The notes beneath the pieces were generated by a model. The model made no database searches, was not told where the DNA came from, and worked only from the letters and a program-made list of their open reading frames with translations. From Apoderus coryli (lineage: Eukaryota; Arthropoda; Insecta; Coleoptera; Attelabidae), in assembly GCA_911728435.2 (NCBI GenBank), contig OU452206.1:9516297-9580296 (forward strand): a stretch of DNA of 64,000 nucleotides. The letters are read 5' to 3'. The translations under genes and the position numbers were made by a program. Below, piece by piece: positions 24,930 through 34,837 of this stretch. The first letter of the stretch is position 1. Every line of letters begins with the position of its first letter.

Positions 24930-26420
24930 AAAAGATAAACTCTTTGACAACTATCACTGTAAATGAAAACCAGGCAATCAAGCAAAATTTGACAGACGTA
25001 AGAATATATTCGGTATACCGGCAGAATTTCAGGAAATGTTATCTTTAGGTCCAAACTTTGCCAAAAATTCAGAAAATCTATATTAATATGATGACTGTCA
25101 CCAAATCACATCAAGCATTGAAAACTCTATAAGAGGTTTTAATAATACACATAAAAATTAAATTAGCTTAGAGATCACCAACACAATTACAAATCACAAA
25201 AATCGAAACAAAAAATCCAAAAGTAAAATAAACCATGATTTAGAAAAAAAAAAACTAAATTATTTTTAAACAATAATCGTAACTTAGTAGTACTCTTACC
25301 TGATAAATCTAATGAAACAGTAATTATGCATAAAAATGAGTACACAGAAAAAATAAATGACCCTATACGACATATGAAATAATGAACAGAGAACCAACCA
25401 ACACTTATCAGAACAAACAGATCAATATCATAAAAACTGGGAAGGTAAAGGTTATATTTCTCCATCAATAGCAAATGCCCAAAACCAGAACTATACGGAT
25501 TGCCAAAAATTCACAAACCCAATATACCCCTGAGACCAATCGTATCTTGTACACAAAAATGAGTATTATATAAAGGTTCATGGGATTTCACAGAAAAAAA
25601 TCAAAATATCGATATACCAGACAACCATAGTATAATGTCACTCATTATATACGAATATCCCATGATGCGAACCCACCATCTTACTCACGCATCCATTGAC
25701 ACCCCAGCAACAGATTGTAGCAGTGCTGGAGTCTCCAATCGTCGTAGACACTATGCCATTGGGTCAGACCTCAGCTTCTGTCAGGGGTCGTGTGATTGCT
25801 GACGTGCAGCTCGAGGATTGGTCTATTTAGCCATCTTAGAGTTCACAACAGGAATCCCTGAGTTGGAATGATTCATACTCGTTAGCGAGTGAATGCTGAT
25901 GATGAACATCGCAATAAATCTAACAAAGTTGGTCAGCGATATACGAACTATAATTTCAACCACACCATAAACCAAAAAAGAAGCGTTGTCATTGGTTTGG
26001 CGGATAGAGCAATAAAATTAACAGATCCTGAATTTCGAACTGAGACAATTGATAAAGCAAAAAAAGAAATAGCTGCCAATGACTACCAAAAAAACCATGA
26101 AAGAAATTGTTTTAAAAAAAGAATAAATAAACTATATAACGGCAACTATATTATAAAAGATGACAATATTACAGAAAAAGAACTATCCGAGAATATAGAA
26201 AATAAATTTAAAAAAAACACAAAATAACTACCTGCCACAAAAACAAACACACATTTAAATCATATACACAAATCTAAAACTTCAACACCAAAAAAAAAAA
26301 CTCACGTTGTTTACATAATTCCATTTCATAATTGCAAAGCTTCTTACGTATGTCAAACTAAACAATATCTCAAAAAACGTTTAAAATGTCATAAAAATCT
26401 CAATACAGGAAAACTGCTTT
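24930..26420 (+). pseudogene. Penelope-like reverse transcriptase with GIY-YIG endonuclease, heavily broken
   Basis: Fragments appear in order but in changing frames: [58 protein letters not shown] (the Penelope RT signature, near 25488-25545); NQNIDIPDNHSIMSL; then TINQKRSVVIGLADRAIKL with DPEFRTETI and FKKRINKLYNGNY (25950-26150, in a 112-codon open frame). HVVYIIPFHNC and YVCQTKQYLKKRL follow at 26304-26385. These are the GIY and YIG halves of the nuclease, with G of YVGQT changed to C. The catalytic RT core after 25640 is missing or displaced by foreign sequence at 25650-25890. Confidence 0.8.
25650..25890. other. GC-richer insert of unknown origin inside the Penelope-like ORF
   Basis: About 240 bp, clearly less AT-rich than either side, separates the NHSIMSL part of the RT from its downstream thumb region. 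It contains no frame I recognise and no clear terminal repeat. It could be a short insertion such as a SINE, or a recombinant scrap. Confidence 0.45.
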
Positions 26421-26989
26421 AAAAAACATATAGAGACATATAACAACACTTATTTTGAAAACACAAAAAACGTATGAACAACAAAACACAACACAAAGAA
26501 AATATAAATGCTGATATAAATATATAAAAAAACGCTGATATTGTAAACGACCCATCTGAAGTTCAATATTTAAGCTAAATCTATAAGAACATCTTTAATA
26601 TTACACTATCATAATTCTTACCACTTTTCAAACATACCCTAAGTAAAGCACTTCAATGGCAAAAACACCATAAACTAATATTGGCGAGAAAAAAAAAACA
26701 AGCAAACTAAAATTATTATTGGATATCAAAACCAAAACTAATTCCACAATGGACTGAAACATCAAAACGAAAAACATGGTTATTTTATTTTATTCGTTCT
26801 TATTGTAATAACTGTTTTAAAAAATCATAATCTTTATATATGATTATGTATGTATACGTACTACTACTATCGATGTTGAAAAGATAATTAAAAAAAATCA
26901 AAAAAAAAAACACGACATGAAATAAACAATTTTTTTGAACTTGAACCTCATCCCCAAGAAAACAAAGTCAAAACTAATTAGTTTATATT

Positions 26990-28540
26990 ATGTTATTCAG
27001 TAGTAGTCGTAGCAACATATAAGAATACACATGATTCTGAACGGACAATATAAAAACTAGACAATAACCTTCATGACATTTGATCAATTTGTATGTATCC
27101 ATTATGGGTATGTCCATAATGTTGGAATTTCTTCTTTCAAATATTTTCCAAATATCGTATAAACGGCGTGACTAAAGTGCCTTTTTAGCCGGGATAAAAA
27201 GAGTTCCTTTAGGCTCTATAATAGGTGTATAATATACTATTAAGTATTTTTTAACATGTATAGCCTGATAATAATTTTGGTATTTTTTCGGTTTCCGTTT
27301 TATTTTTTCTGCCATACTTGCATTGCCGTATCAGTCATTTTAATTGTTCAAACATTTCTAACATTTTAAGAAAAAAGCACCTAAATTGCAAAGATCTGAG
27401 CGTTATCATTATGATTCGATAAAATAAAAATGAAAAAAGAAAGTAAAGAAGACACCATCACATATCTAGTTATAAGATAAATTATTATTATTAATTTCAA
27501 GATGGCCACCGGTCCGCTACCATTTAATGGTGCGTGTGGATGTTAGTCACGACATAGAGCAATAACAATAAGTTATCCCCCTTTATTCCGGATAGCCATA
27601 CTGTAACCAACACATATTTATTACTTATATAAATGCATTATATAGATACAAGGCGTGCCACTAAGACATTCAATACCAAATGCTTTGTTATACTTTGCCA
27701 TATATGTAATTACATATGGCAACAAATATTTCAGAGACTATTATAGTAAATCCAAAATGTCCGGCACATGGTTTGCCAAAACAAAATTATGGAAATGGGG
27801 CCATTGACTAATTACCCTGCCGTAACAAAATCCCCTCAAACTTACTTTTACAGAGATATAGGTTTTTTATATTCCTTAGCAAAACACATATTCAACATTT
27901 AAAGCTGCAATATAGAAAGGAATATGTGTTTGACTACCACAATATTATGTACTTCTATATTCCTAACCTACATTTGTTTAAAAACAAATTTTTTTCCCAA
28001 ATTAAATGGATTTTATTGTGGCGATGTCATAAAAAACTTAAACCCATTTTTAACAAACAAACTAAAAGCATTAAAGTCTTAGACAGCTTTTTTTTATGGG
28101 TATGCTACGGTCATAAAAAAACCACTGAAAATTTGACACGGTTCCCTTTTAACCCACATATTTACCTTTTTACGAGTTTCACAATGAAATCATCATATTC
28201 GTTTTAACCACAAATAAATGCAAAATTAGGTGAACAAATTTTTAATAATAAATTTGTTGGTTTTTCTGTAACAAAAATTCGCAGGTCTGAGTCAAAGAGC
28301 CTTTCCACTATTTTCTTTTGGTGCTGAACCCCTGTATAAATGGTTCATACCGTTGAAAATAAATTAAAATTTAATATACAGACCACAGGGGAAAATTAAA
28401 TTGTTTGTATCGTTTTAATCAAGTATCAGATAAATAATCTCTCACTCATGACATACAAATTTCATTTCAATTTTACTCATGAGTAAGAACCAAACAAGAA
28501 AATTAGATTCCGAGTAAAAAGATCAGGGCTATTCCGGAAT
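26990..28540. other. No gene seen
   Basis: AT-rich. A near-perfect 28-bp palindrome (TTGCCATATATGTAATTAC, then ATATGGCAA) lies at about 27696-27723. The open frame at 27926-28207 has no recognisable features and low-complexity composition, so I do not call it. Confidence 0.4.
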
Positions 28541-28544
28541 CCAA

Positions 28545-28875
28545 AAATTATTAATTAAATGAACCTAGTAGAAATACGGGTCCAATTAAGCAGTCACCCA
28601 GAACTCGAATCCATATATACGATCAACGAGAACTGATGTTGAAAACGATCTTCAACTATCGCATGCTGATTTTCATCACACCCTAAATGGTTATTATGAA
28701 AATCCCTTAGAGCATTTCTTGAAAATCTCGCGTTATCAGTAAACAAAATCAAGATCAGTATAGTTAATGTATTGCCATCAGCGAGTCCATAAATGAAGTG
28801 TACAGGTCGGTCATCTTGACATTTGTTGAGGGACTTCAACAAATTTGACAGAATCAAAATTATTGGCGCAGTCAA
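28545..28875 (-). pseudogene. DDE transposase fragment (DUF4817-associated family)
   Basis: The minus strand reads ILILFTDNARFSRNALRDFH, then NNHLGCDENQHAIVEDRFQH and QFSLIVY. After a frameshift it continues VLGDCLIGPVFLLGSFN. The expected pattern is LFTDEA-FTR-G--N-HN-H-WA-ENPHA, so the catalytic DE has become DN. The same family supplies the transposase in the 47-50 kb element. No terminal repeats were found around this fragment. Confidence 0.65.
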
Positions 28876-29031
28876 ATAACATCAAGGTTACTGATTTTTA
28901 GTCGAATTATTCGCAAATATTCTTGGTATAGTGAAAAAAATACAAGAGCTAAAAAAGTTGTCGGTTTAATTGCTTTATCTCAAGACAATAGCGAAATTAA
29001 AGTGCAGTCAGTGGTGTACATTTTTTTCAAG

Positions 29032-29670
29032 CAAAACCAGATAAATCCACTTTTGGCCAAAAAAAATTGATTGATTGTCTTTTGGTCAAATAAATCCAAT
29101 GGTAAACTCAAATTCAACCTAACTGTGTGAAATCCCCTTTAAAATCGACCTTAAAATCAGGCAATTCAAACAAAACCAGATAAATCCACAAAATAAATTT
29201 GCATAGCCATGTTTCGAGCAAAAAAAATACTAGATAGATCTATATTCAGTGCTATCGCTAAAGCCGTCGAAACCGAAATCGAAGGACAAGATCAAGACGA
29301 CGCGAGGGCGACGTTTGCGATTGCCTCGAGGATGACATAGGAACGTATATTTGAATAAAAATGTTAGATATATTGCATTTAACTTAAAACGAAGGTTATT
29401 GAACATATCTATATTGAAATAAACAATTTTTACATAATATTTTTTTTTTCAACTCGATCAAAAACAGATAAACCTTTTTTGTAAGTGCCCATTTTTTTTT
29501 TTTTTTTGTTAATTATGAAATTCAAAAAGAATAGTGTGGAAGACATCTACAATATCATATCTTTCACGTACGTAATATATTTTTTGGTTAACTTTAAAGA
29601 CCTGCTAATAGCAAGTTTTTTGCAATTATCCCGAAAGTTTATAAAAGGGATTTATCTGGTTTGCTTGGTT
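29032..29670. repeat. Segment bounded by repeats of AAAACCAGATAAATCCAC
   Basis: The block appears at about 29034 and again at about 29174 in the plus direction, and as the complement GGGATTTATCTGGTTT at about 29646. A weaker version lies near 29463. The spacing suggests an unclassified small repeat with related ends, but I cannot fix boundaries or a target duplication. Confidence 0.4.
29209..29340 (+). CDS. Small ORF of 43 codons, unknown
   Basis: ATG at 29209 to TAG at 29338-29340. The product starts MFRAKKILDRSIFSAIAKAV and continues with an acidic stretch (ETEIEGQDQDD) and ATFAIASRMT. Base composition is clearly less AT-rich than the flanks, and third positions look coding-like. An AATAAA-type signal follows at about 29355. 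I do not recognise it. It may be an exon or a processed fragment of a host gene. Confidence 0.25.
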   Translation: MFRAKKILDRSIFSAIAKAVETEIEGQDQDDARATFAIASRMT

Positions 29671-30689
29671 GCTCCCTATTTCTAGCAACAGCCAATCAGT
29701 AAGGAGATATTTGACTTATTTAAAAAAAAACCGTTATTAACCAAAACACCTTGTATCTCGGAAACAATGCATTTCCGGACGTCTGTTTAAGGAGACTTCT
29801 TTTATTTTTTGAAAGATAAAGAATATTTCCCCTCTTAAATTACCTATACGTAATTATCAAATTTCATGCTCCAAATTATTTTAGTTATTTATTTTTACTT
29901 TCGTATTACTTCAACTGTTTTAGAGAAGCTCCTCAGCAATACAATACTTTTGGCTCTCACTGTATCTTAGAAAACTAATATATTACACAAAAATAGAAGA
30001 GACAAATTTCACTTGGCAAGGGGAAACTTCCGGTTTAGTAATAACAGAAATAAAGGAAAAAAATACCTGGTCGGACCAGGGGGTCAGGTACGGTTATTTA
30101 GTGAAGGCGCCAGTCATTGACAGCTTCATGTTTACAGATCCTAGATCAACCGATAAGGTTTTATTGATACTTTTTTCCTATAGTATGCCGTGTGTGCAGG
30201 CGTGTGTATATACAAATGCAGAGTAGGCTTTTAAAAAACATTTGGAAAACACTAGGTATTAAGTATAATAAATTTGATAGGTATTCCTTAATTGCAGGGT
30301 TTTTGTCTACTATCGAAAGGTTGTTGCTGTATATAGGATGCAGAAAATTGTAAGAATGTGTGTTGCTATTCTTGCTAAAATAGTTTAATCAAATAGATAT
30401 TGATCTAATTAAAATTATCAACATTTTTCAACTTAAACATGATTTTTCAAAAGAGTATTGCATCCAGTGGCGGACCCAAAGATAATTTTAGACAGTAAAC
30501 AAACGTAGTTTTTCTACGTTAAGACTTTTATAAAGTTATCTGCGTTCTACAGTAGCACAAGACCGACTTAATGATCTTACCCTTTTATATATTCACCGAA
30601 ATATTGATTGAGATATAGAGCGCATCATTGATAGATTATTATATTATGCAAAAACAAAAAATTGACTTTGTTTTGTAAATGTAGGTATA

Positions 30690-30731
30690 TAATAATAATA
30701 ATAATAATAATCATAATAATAATAATATAAG
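30690..30731. repeat. TAA microsatellite, LINE target site
   Basis: About 13 AAT/TAA units with one C substitution. The Dong-like LINE begins directly after it. TAA repeats are the documented target of Dong-type LINEs, which fits this position. Confidence 0.8.
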
Positions 30732-30876
30732 AACAGACCTTCAATGGTCACAGGGTGCGAAGAATCCCCGGGAGGAAACAATAAATACTAGAAATACAAA
30801 CCAAACGCAAGAAACCATAATCTCCAAAGAACAATTGGAATCCCAGGAATGGAATCTGTCTCAAAACAATAAGAGA

Positions 30877-33800
30877 ATGACCCGACAAAATGTTGAAGTC
30901 CCTCACGAGGCTGATCGCGGCGCTAGAAGAACATGGTCCAGAAATGATAATCTGGACGTTTTCAGAGCGTACTTTCTGGGGACCCAATTTGAAACACAAA
31001 AACGAGGATTTAGAAAAAATATGCTATTAGAATGGAGAAAAATAAGACCGGATTTAATTTTAAACGAAAACCAACTAGCAAATCAACTATATGCAATAAA
31101 AACTCATAATTTGCTTACTGCTGTTGATATAGAGGAATTGAAACAGAATATGTCTGAGACGGATCAAGGTATAGAAACTGATAACACAATAATTTATGAA
31201 CAAACAAATGAGAGCAATACGCAAACAATAAACATACAAAATAACCTTGCACTGAATGTGGATCTGGATGCGGGTGAGAATGTAAATGATGTTGTAGTGA
31301 GATTCCAGGAGAACATCGCGGTTTTTAAGAACTCTGATCCAGAAAAACGGCTTAGCTTACCAAAAATAAAACCAACAAAAAAAACAAAACAGCTAATATC
31401 AATAGTAAACCAGGAAATCCTTAAATATATGCCAACTAGCAATCTGGAGGAAACACAGACACTTGTCTACACCGCTGCAAAAACAGTTATTGAATCTATG
31501 GGAGTTAAATTGGGAAAAAAGCAAAAGGCCAAGAAGGAACCCAAATGGAGAGAACGTATAGAACAAAAAATAAAAACGTTAAGAAGTTGGCTAACAAAGA
31601 TACGAGATTGGGAGAGAGGTAACATGAGCACCAAATTATCTAACGATATACATTACTATTTTAGGAAAAACAATATTCAGCACTCAAATTACCAAGAGAA
31701 GGAAACATTTAAAGAAAAAATAAAACAACAAATAGCAGCACTGGGAAACCGGCTGAGACGATACAATAAAAGTTACAAACGAAAAAATGACAACAAACTG
31801 TTTAAGAATAACGAGAAAGAGTTCTACAAAAAACTTAATAATGAACCACCAATTGAACAGGGACCAGACAAGGAACAACTACAAACATTTTGGAAAAACG
31901 TATGGGCATCCAAACAACAATACAATCAAAAGGCATCATGGCTTAAAACGGAAAAAAAGAAATACGACACATTAATAGACATGGAGATTAGTCCAATAAC
32001 TGAGACTGAAGTTAAGAACGCTTTAAATAGATCACACAACTGGAAAGCACCGGGGGTGGATCATGTTCATAACTATTGGTGGAAAAATATAAATATCACA
32101 AAGTTGCTTACAAAACAAATTAATGAACTACTAACAAACAACACATATCATCCTAAATTTTTAACGAAAGGAATTACCTCAATGATACCTAAAAAAGGAG
32201 ATACAACTAACCCAAAAAACTATCGACCCATAACGTGTCTACCCACTTTGTATAAAATAATCACCTCAATTCTAAGTCAAAAAATAATCAAGCACATTGA
32301 AGACTCTGGAATCTTAACTGAAGAGCAAAAGGGTTGTCGGCATGGTACATTAGGAAGCAAGGAACAATTGGTGATCGACTCTATAGTTACACAAGATGCT
32401 AAAAAGAGAAACAAAAATATGGCAGTGGCATGGATCGATTATCAGAAAGCCTTTGATAGTGTTCCACATTCTTGGTTAATAGATGTACTAAAACTTTACA
32501 AAATCAGCCCAAATATAATAAATTTTTTAGCCACAGCAATGAAAACCTGGAGAACGAAACTCGTAGTTAAAACGGAAAAAACAAATATAGTAACGGATGA
32601 AATACCGATCCAGAGTGGCATATTTCAGGGAGATTCCCTAAGCCCTTTTTGGTTTGTGTTGTGCCTGAACCCACTCTCAAATATGTTAAAAGACACTAGA
32701 ATAGGATATACACTGAGGTATGAGGATAGTGATTATACAATAAATCATTTATTTTATGTAGATGACCTCAAACTCTATGCATCAACAGAGAAACAATTAG
32801 ACAGACTTATTGAGACGACACAAAAGTTCAGTCTTGACATCAAAATGAGGTTGGGTTTTGATAAATGTGCAAAATTAGTAGCTCAAAAGGGAAAGTTACA
32901 AACTTACGAAAATTTAGAAAATAGCGAAACATTCAGATACCTAAACAATGATTACTACAAATACCTCGGCTATAACCAAAAATTGGTTTTAGATCAAAAA
33001 AATATAATAGAAAACACGGAACAAAAAATGGTTGATAGAATAAGAAAAATCCTAAGATCAGAACTAACTGGTAAAAACAAAATCAAAGCCATAAATACGT
33101 ATGCATTGCCAGTGTTATCTTATTCCTTTGGAATAATCAGGTGGTCTAAGACAAGCATTGAAGCAATGAATAGAAAAATTAGAGTTTTGCTAACAGAATA
33201 TAGGTGCCACCATCCCCATGCATGTACTGAACGTTTATACTTACCAAGAAATGTGGGCGGAAGAGGACTACTAGACCTACACCGACTATGCGATAGACAA
33301 ATTAATCTACTAAAAACCTACTTTAACAGAAAATCTCTCCTATCGCCATTACACCGTCAAGTCAAGCGACTGGATTATTATTCACCTCTACAGCTCAGCA
33401 ATAACACCATGCGCGAAACACTTACTAATGACCACATAAGAGAACAATGGCTAGAAAAATCGTTGCATGGAAAATATCCGTATGCCCTGTCTCAGGCAGA
33501 TGCAGAGTTGTCAACCATGTGGCTTAAACATGGACTATTGTTCGCGGAAACCGAGGGTTTTCTGGTATCAATACAGGACGGAGTAACGCCCACCAGAAAC
33601 TACCAAAAATACATACAGAAAATTCCAATTGAAAATGATAATTGTAGAATGTGTTTCGCCAAATCAGAAACAACGGAACATATCCTCTCAGCGTGCAGCA
33701 GCTTAGCGCCCACAGAATATACAAAAAGGCATAATTTAACAGCAGGAATAATTCATCAGGAAATAGCCGTACAATGCAAACTTATAGAGAAAAAAGAAAA

Positions 33801-34224
33801 ATATTTTCTATACAACCCATTCCCGTTTTTACAAAACGATAATTATAAACTTTATTGGGATTTCCCAATAATCACAGATAGACCTATCGCAAGTAATCGT
33901 CCTGACATAACCCTGGTAGACCGGAAAAATAAGACTGCTTACTTCGTCGATATTTCTCACCCGGCTGACCACAACCTCCTAAATAAAGAGAAAGAAAAAA
34001 TAAATAAGTATCAAGACCTTTGTACGGAATTTAAGAATATTTATAAACTGGACAAGGTACTTACTGTTCCTATTATAATATCAGTGACGGGACTGATTGG
34101 GAAAAACCTGCCACGCTTTCTGAAACAAATAGACATTGATCAGCGAAACATAACATTGATGCAAAGATCGGTGATCCTTGAGTCATGTAGAATCATGAGA
34201 AAAACCCTAAACCTGCCTGAATAG
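30877..34224 (+). CDS. Dong/R4-like LINE polyprotein with RT and restriction-like endonuclease, uninterrupted
   Basis: 1,115 codons from the first ATG without a stop. The frame is open further upstream through TTG 30835 to the TAA tract, with no earlier ATG, so the true start may lie upstream or be non-AUG. N-terminus: a Myb-like tri-helix segment (RTWSRNDNLDVFRAYFLG ... GFRKNMLLEWRKIRP). RT blocks: APGVDHVHNYWW, NYRPITCLPTLYKI, GCRHGTLGSKEQL, WIDYQKAFDSVP (first catalytic D), GIFQGDSLSPFWF, YVDDLKLYA (catalytic DD intact, near 32755) and YKYLGY. C-terminus: a CCHC zinc knuckle (CRMC...TTEHILSAC) and a PD-(D/E)XK-type nuclease (RPDITLVDRKN, YFVDISHPAD, EKINKYQDL). This order is that of R4/Dong elements, which nick a target and reverse-transcribe from it. 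No disabling change is visible. Confidence 0.92.
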   Translation: MTRQNVEVPHEADRGARRTWSRNDNLDVFRAYFLGTQFETQKRGFRKNMLLEWRKIRPDLILNENQLANQLYAIKTHNLLTAVDIEELKQNMSETDQGIETDNTIIYEQTNESNTQTINIQNNLALNVDLDAGENVNDVVVRFQENIAVFKNSDPEKRLSLPKIKPTKKTKQLISIVNQEILKYMPTSNLEETQTLVYTAAKTVIESMGVKLGKKQKAKKEPKWRERIEQKIKTLRSWLTKIRDWERGNMSTKLSNDIHYYFRKNNIQHSNYQEKETFKEKIKQQIAALGNRLRRYNKSYKRKNDNKLFKNNEKEFYKKLNNEPPIEQGPDKEQLQTFWKNVWASKQQYNQKASWLKTEKKKYDTLIDMEISPITETEVKNALNRSHNWKAPGVDHVHNYWWKNINITKLLTKQINELLTNNTYHPKFLTKGITSMIPKKGDTTNPKNYRPITCLPTLYKIITSILSQKIIKHIEDSGILTEEQKGCRHGTLGSKEQLVIDSIVTQDAKKRNKNMAVAWIDYQKAFDSVPHSWLIDVLKLYKISPNIINFLATAMKTWRTKLVVKTEKTNIVTDEIPIQSGIFQGDSLSPFWFVLCLNPLSNMLKDTRIGYTLRYEDSDYTINHLFYVDDLKLYASTEKQLDRLIETTQKFSLDIKMRLGFDKCAKLVAQKGKLQTYENLENSETFRYLNNDYYKYLGYNQKLVLDQKNIIENTEQKMVDRIRKILRSELTGKNKIKAINTYALPVLSYSFGIIRWSKTSIEAMNRKIRVLLTEYRCHHPHACTERLYLPRNVGGRGLLDLHRLCDRQINLLKTYFNRKSLLSPLHRQVKRLDYYSPLQLSNNTMRETLTNDHIREQWLEKSLHGKYPYALSQADAELSTMWLKHGLLFAETEGFLVSIQDGVTPTRNYQKYIQKIPIENDNCRMCFAKSETTEHILSACSSLAPTEYTKRHNLTAGIIHQEIAVQCKLIEKKEKYFLYNPFPFLQNDNYKLYWDFPIITDRPIASNRPDITLVDRKNKTAYFVDISHPADHNLLNKEKEKINKYQDLCTEFKNIYKLDKVLTVPIIISVTGLIGKNLPRFLKQIDIDQRNITLMQRSVILESCRIMRKTLNLPE

Positions 34225-34514
34225 AGTATAAAGGCAGCGGATAAAAAGTTGGACATCTGAAAAAAAAAAAAAAGAAAAAAGTAAATGAATGATAAATAAA
34301 TATAAGTTTTAAATACGTACCTTGATTCCCTCCCCTATTTAAAGAAAAAGTATATACTTATTAATAATATCTGAAGCATACTTAATGAAATCCTAGAAGT
34401 ACTTACCGTGTTAAAACAAATCTGTAGTGATTGGTTATCAAACCCCACTGCAGAATTTCTCCTATCTGGAAGAAAGTAGAAGGATGTAAAAAAAAAAAAA
34501 AAAAAAAAAAAAAA
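34225..34514 (+). other. 3' untranslated region and poly-A tract of the Dong-like LINE
   Basis: AT-rich and non-coding, ending in an uninterrupted A tract of about 27 nt (34488-34514) followed by TAATATAAGAACA. The same TAATATAAGAACA lies at the 5' border of the large LINE (near 30722), suggesting both LINE copies share a junction sequence. Confidence 0.5.
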
Positions 34515-34553
34515 TAATATAAGAACATTAATAAGAAGGAAACAGAGAAAATA

Positions 34554-34760
34554 ATGAAATATAGGGATCTTGAGATAGAAATAAAGCGAATGTGGAACAC
34601 GAAAACTAAAATCTTGCCCGTGGTCCTCGGTGCTACTGGCACTGTATCCTGCTCACTCCAAAAATTCATAGACGAAATACCAGGTAAACACTCCATTTTA
34701 GATCTTCAAAAAACAGCAATTCTAGGAACTTCTCATATAGTGCGCAAAATATTATCATAA
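34554..34760 (+). pseudogene. C-terminal end of a second R4/Dong-type LINE ORF
   Basis: Open frame from ATG 34554: KYRDLEIEIKRMWNTKTKIL, then PVVLGATGTVSCSLQKFIDE, then LQKTAILGTSHIVRKIL. This is the conserved region just after the endonuclease. All upstream domains are absent. Confidence 0.75.
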
Positions 34761-34766
34761 AACCAA

Positions 34767-34800
34767 CCACCCTTTGGAAACCGGATAGTTTCCCGGGTGG
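34767..34800 (+). other. Nested hairpin in the LINE 3' untranslated region
   Basis: CCACCC pairs with GGGTGG, and inside it GGAAAC pairs with GTTTCC around a CGGATA loop. It lies just before the TAA tail, where LINE reverse transcriptases commonly recognise their own RNA. Confidence 0.5.
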
Positions 34801-34837
34801 ATAAGAAATAAACCAGTGGATAAAGCTGAGATATGAT

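Larger units (their letters stand above)
23871..26985 (+). mobile_element. Decayed Penelope-like retroelement with inverted terminal copies
   Basis: A ~220 bp sequence at 23871-24110 reappears inverted at about 26775-26985; shared blocks include AGTTTTGACTTTG, GAGGTTCAA and CATAATCTTTATAT. Between them lie a second inverted repeat (24201-24768) and the remains of an RT/GIY-YIG ORF in the plus direction. Penelope-like elements often carry such complex terminal copies. Confidence 0.75.
34515..34836 (+). mobile_element. 5'-truncated relative of the Dong-like LINE (3' end)
   Basis: This holds the last ~68 codons of an R4/Dong-type ORF, a structured 3' untranslated region and a TAA-repeat tail. 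It is homologous to the end of the large ORF (KINKYQDL... to RIMRKTL) but clearly a different lineage. Its tail abuts the tail of a minus-strand LINE, so two LINEs share one TAA tract. Confidence 0.75.

Noticed and set aside
25187..25474. 95-codon minus-strand frame with membrane-like composition
   Set aside because: Antisense to the Penelope-like RT remnant. The Phe/Leu richness comes from A-rich codons on the other strand.
25733..25800. tRNA-like or SINE promoter boxes in the GC-rich insert
   Set aside because: I could not find a convincing pair of A and B boxes at proper spacing, nor a cloverleaf.
31194..31878. Minus-strand open frames rich in Phe and Val
   Set aside because: Antisense shadows of the Dong-like LINE ORF.
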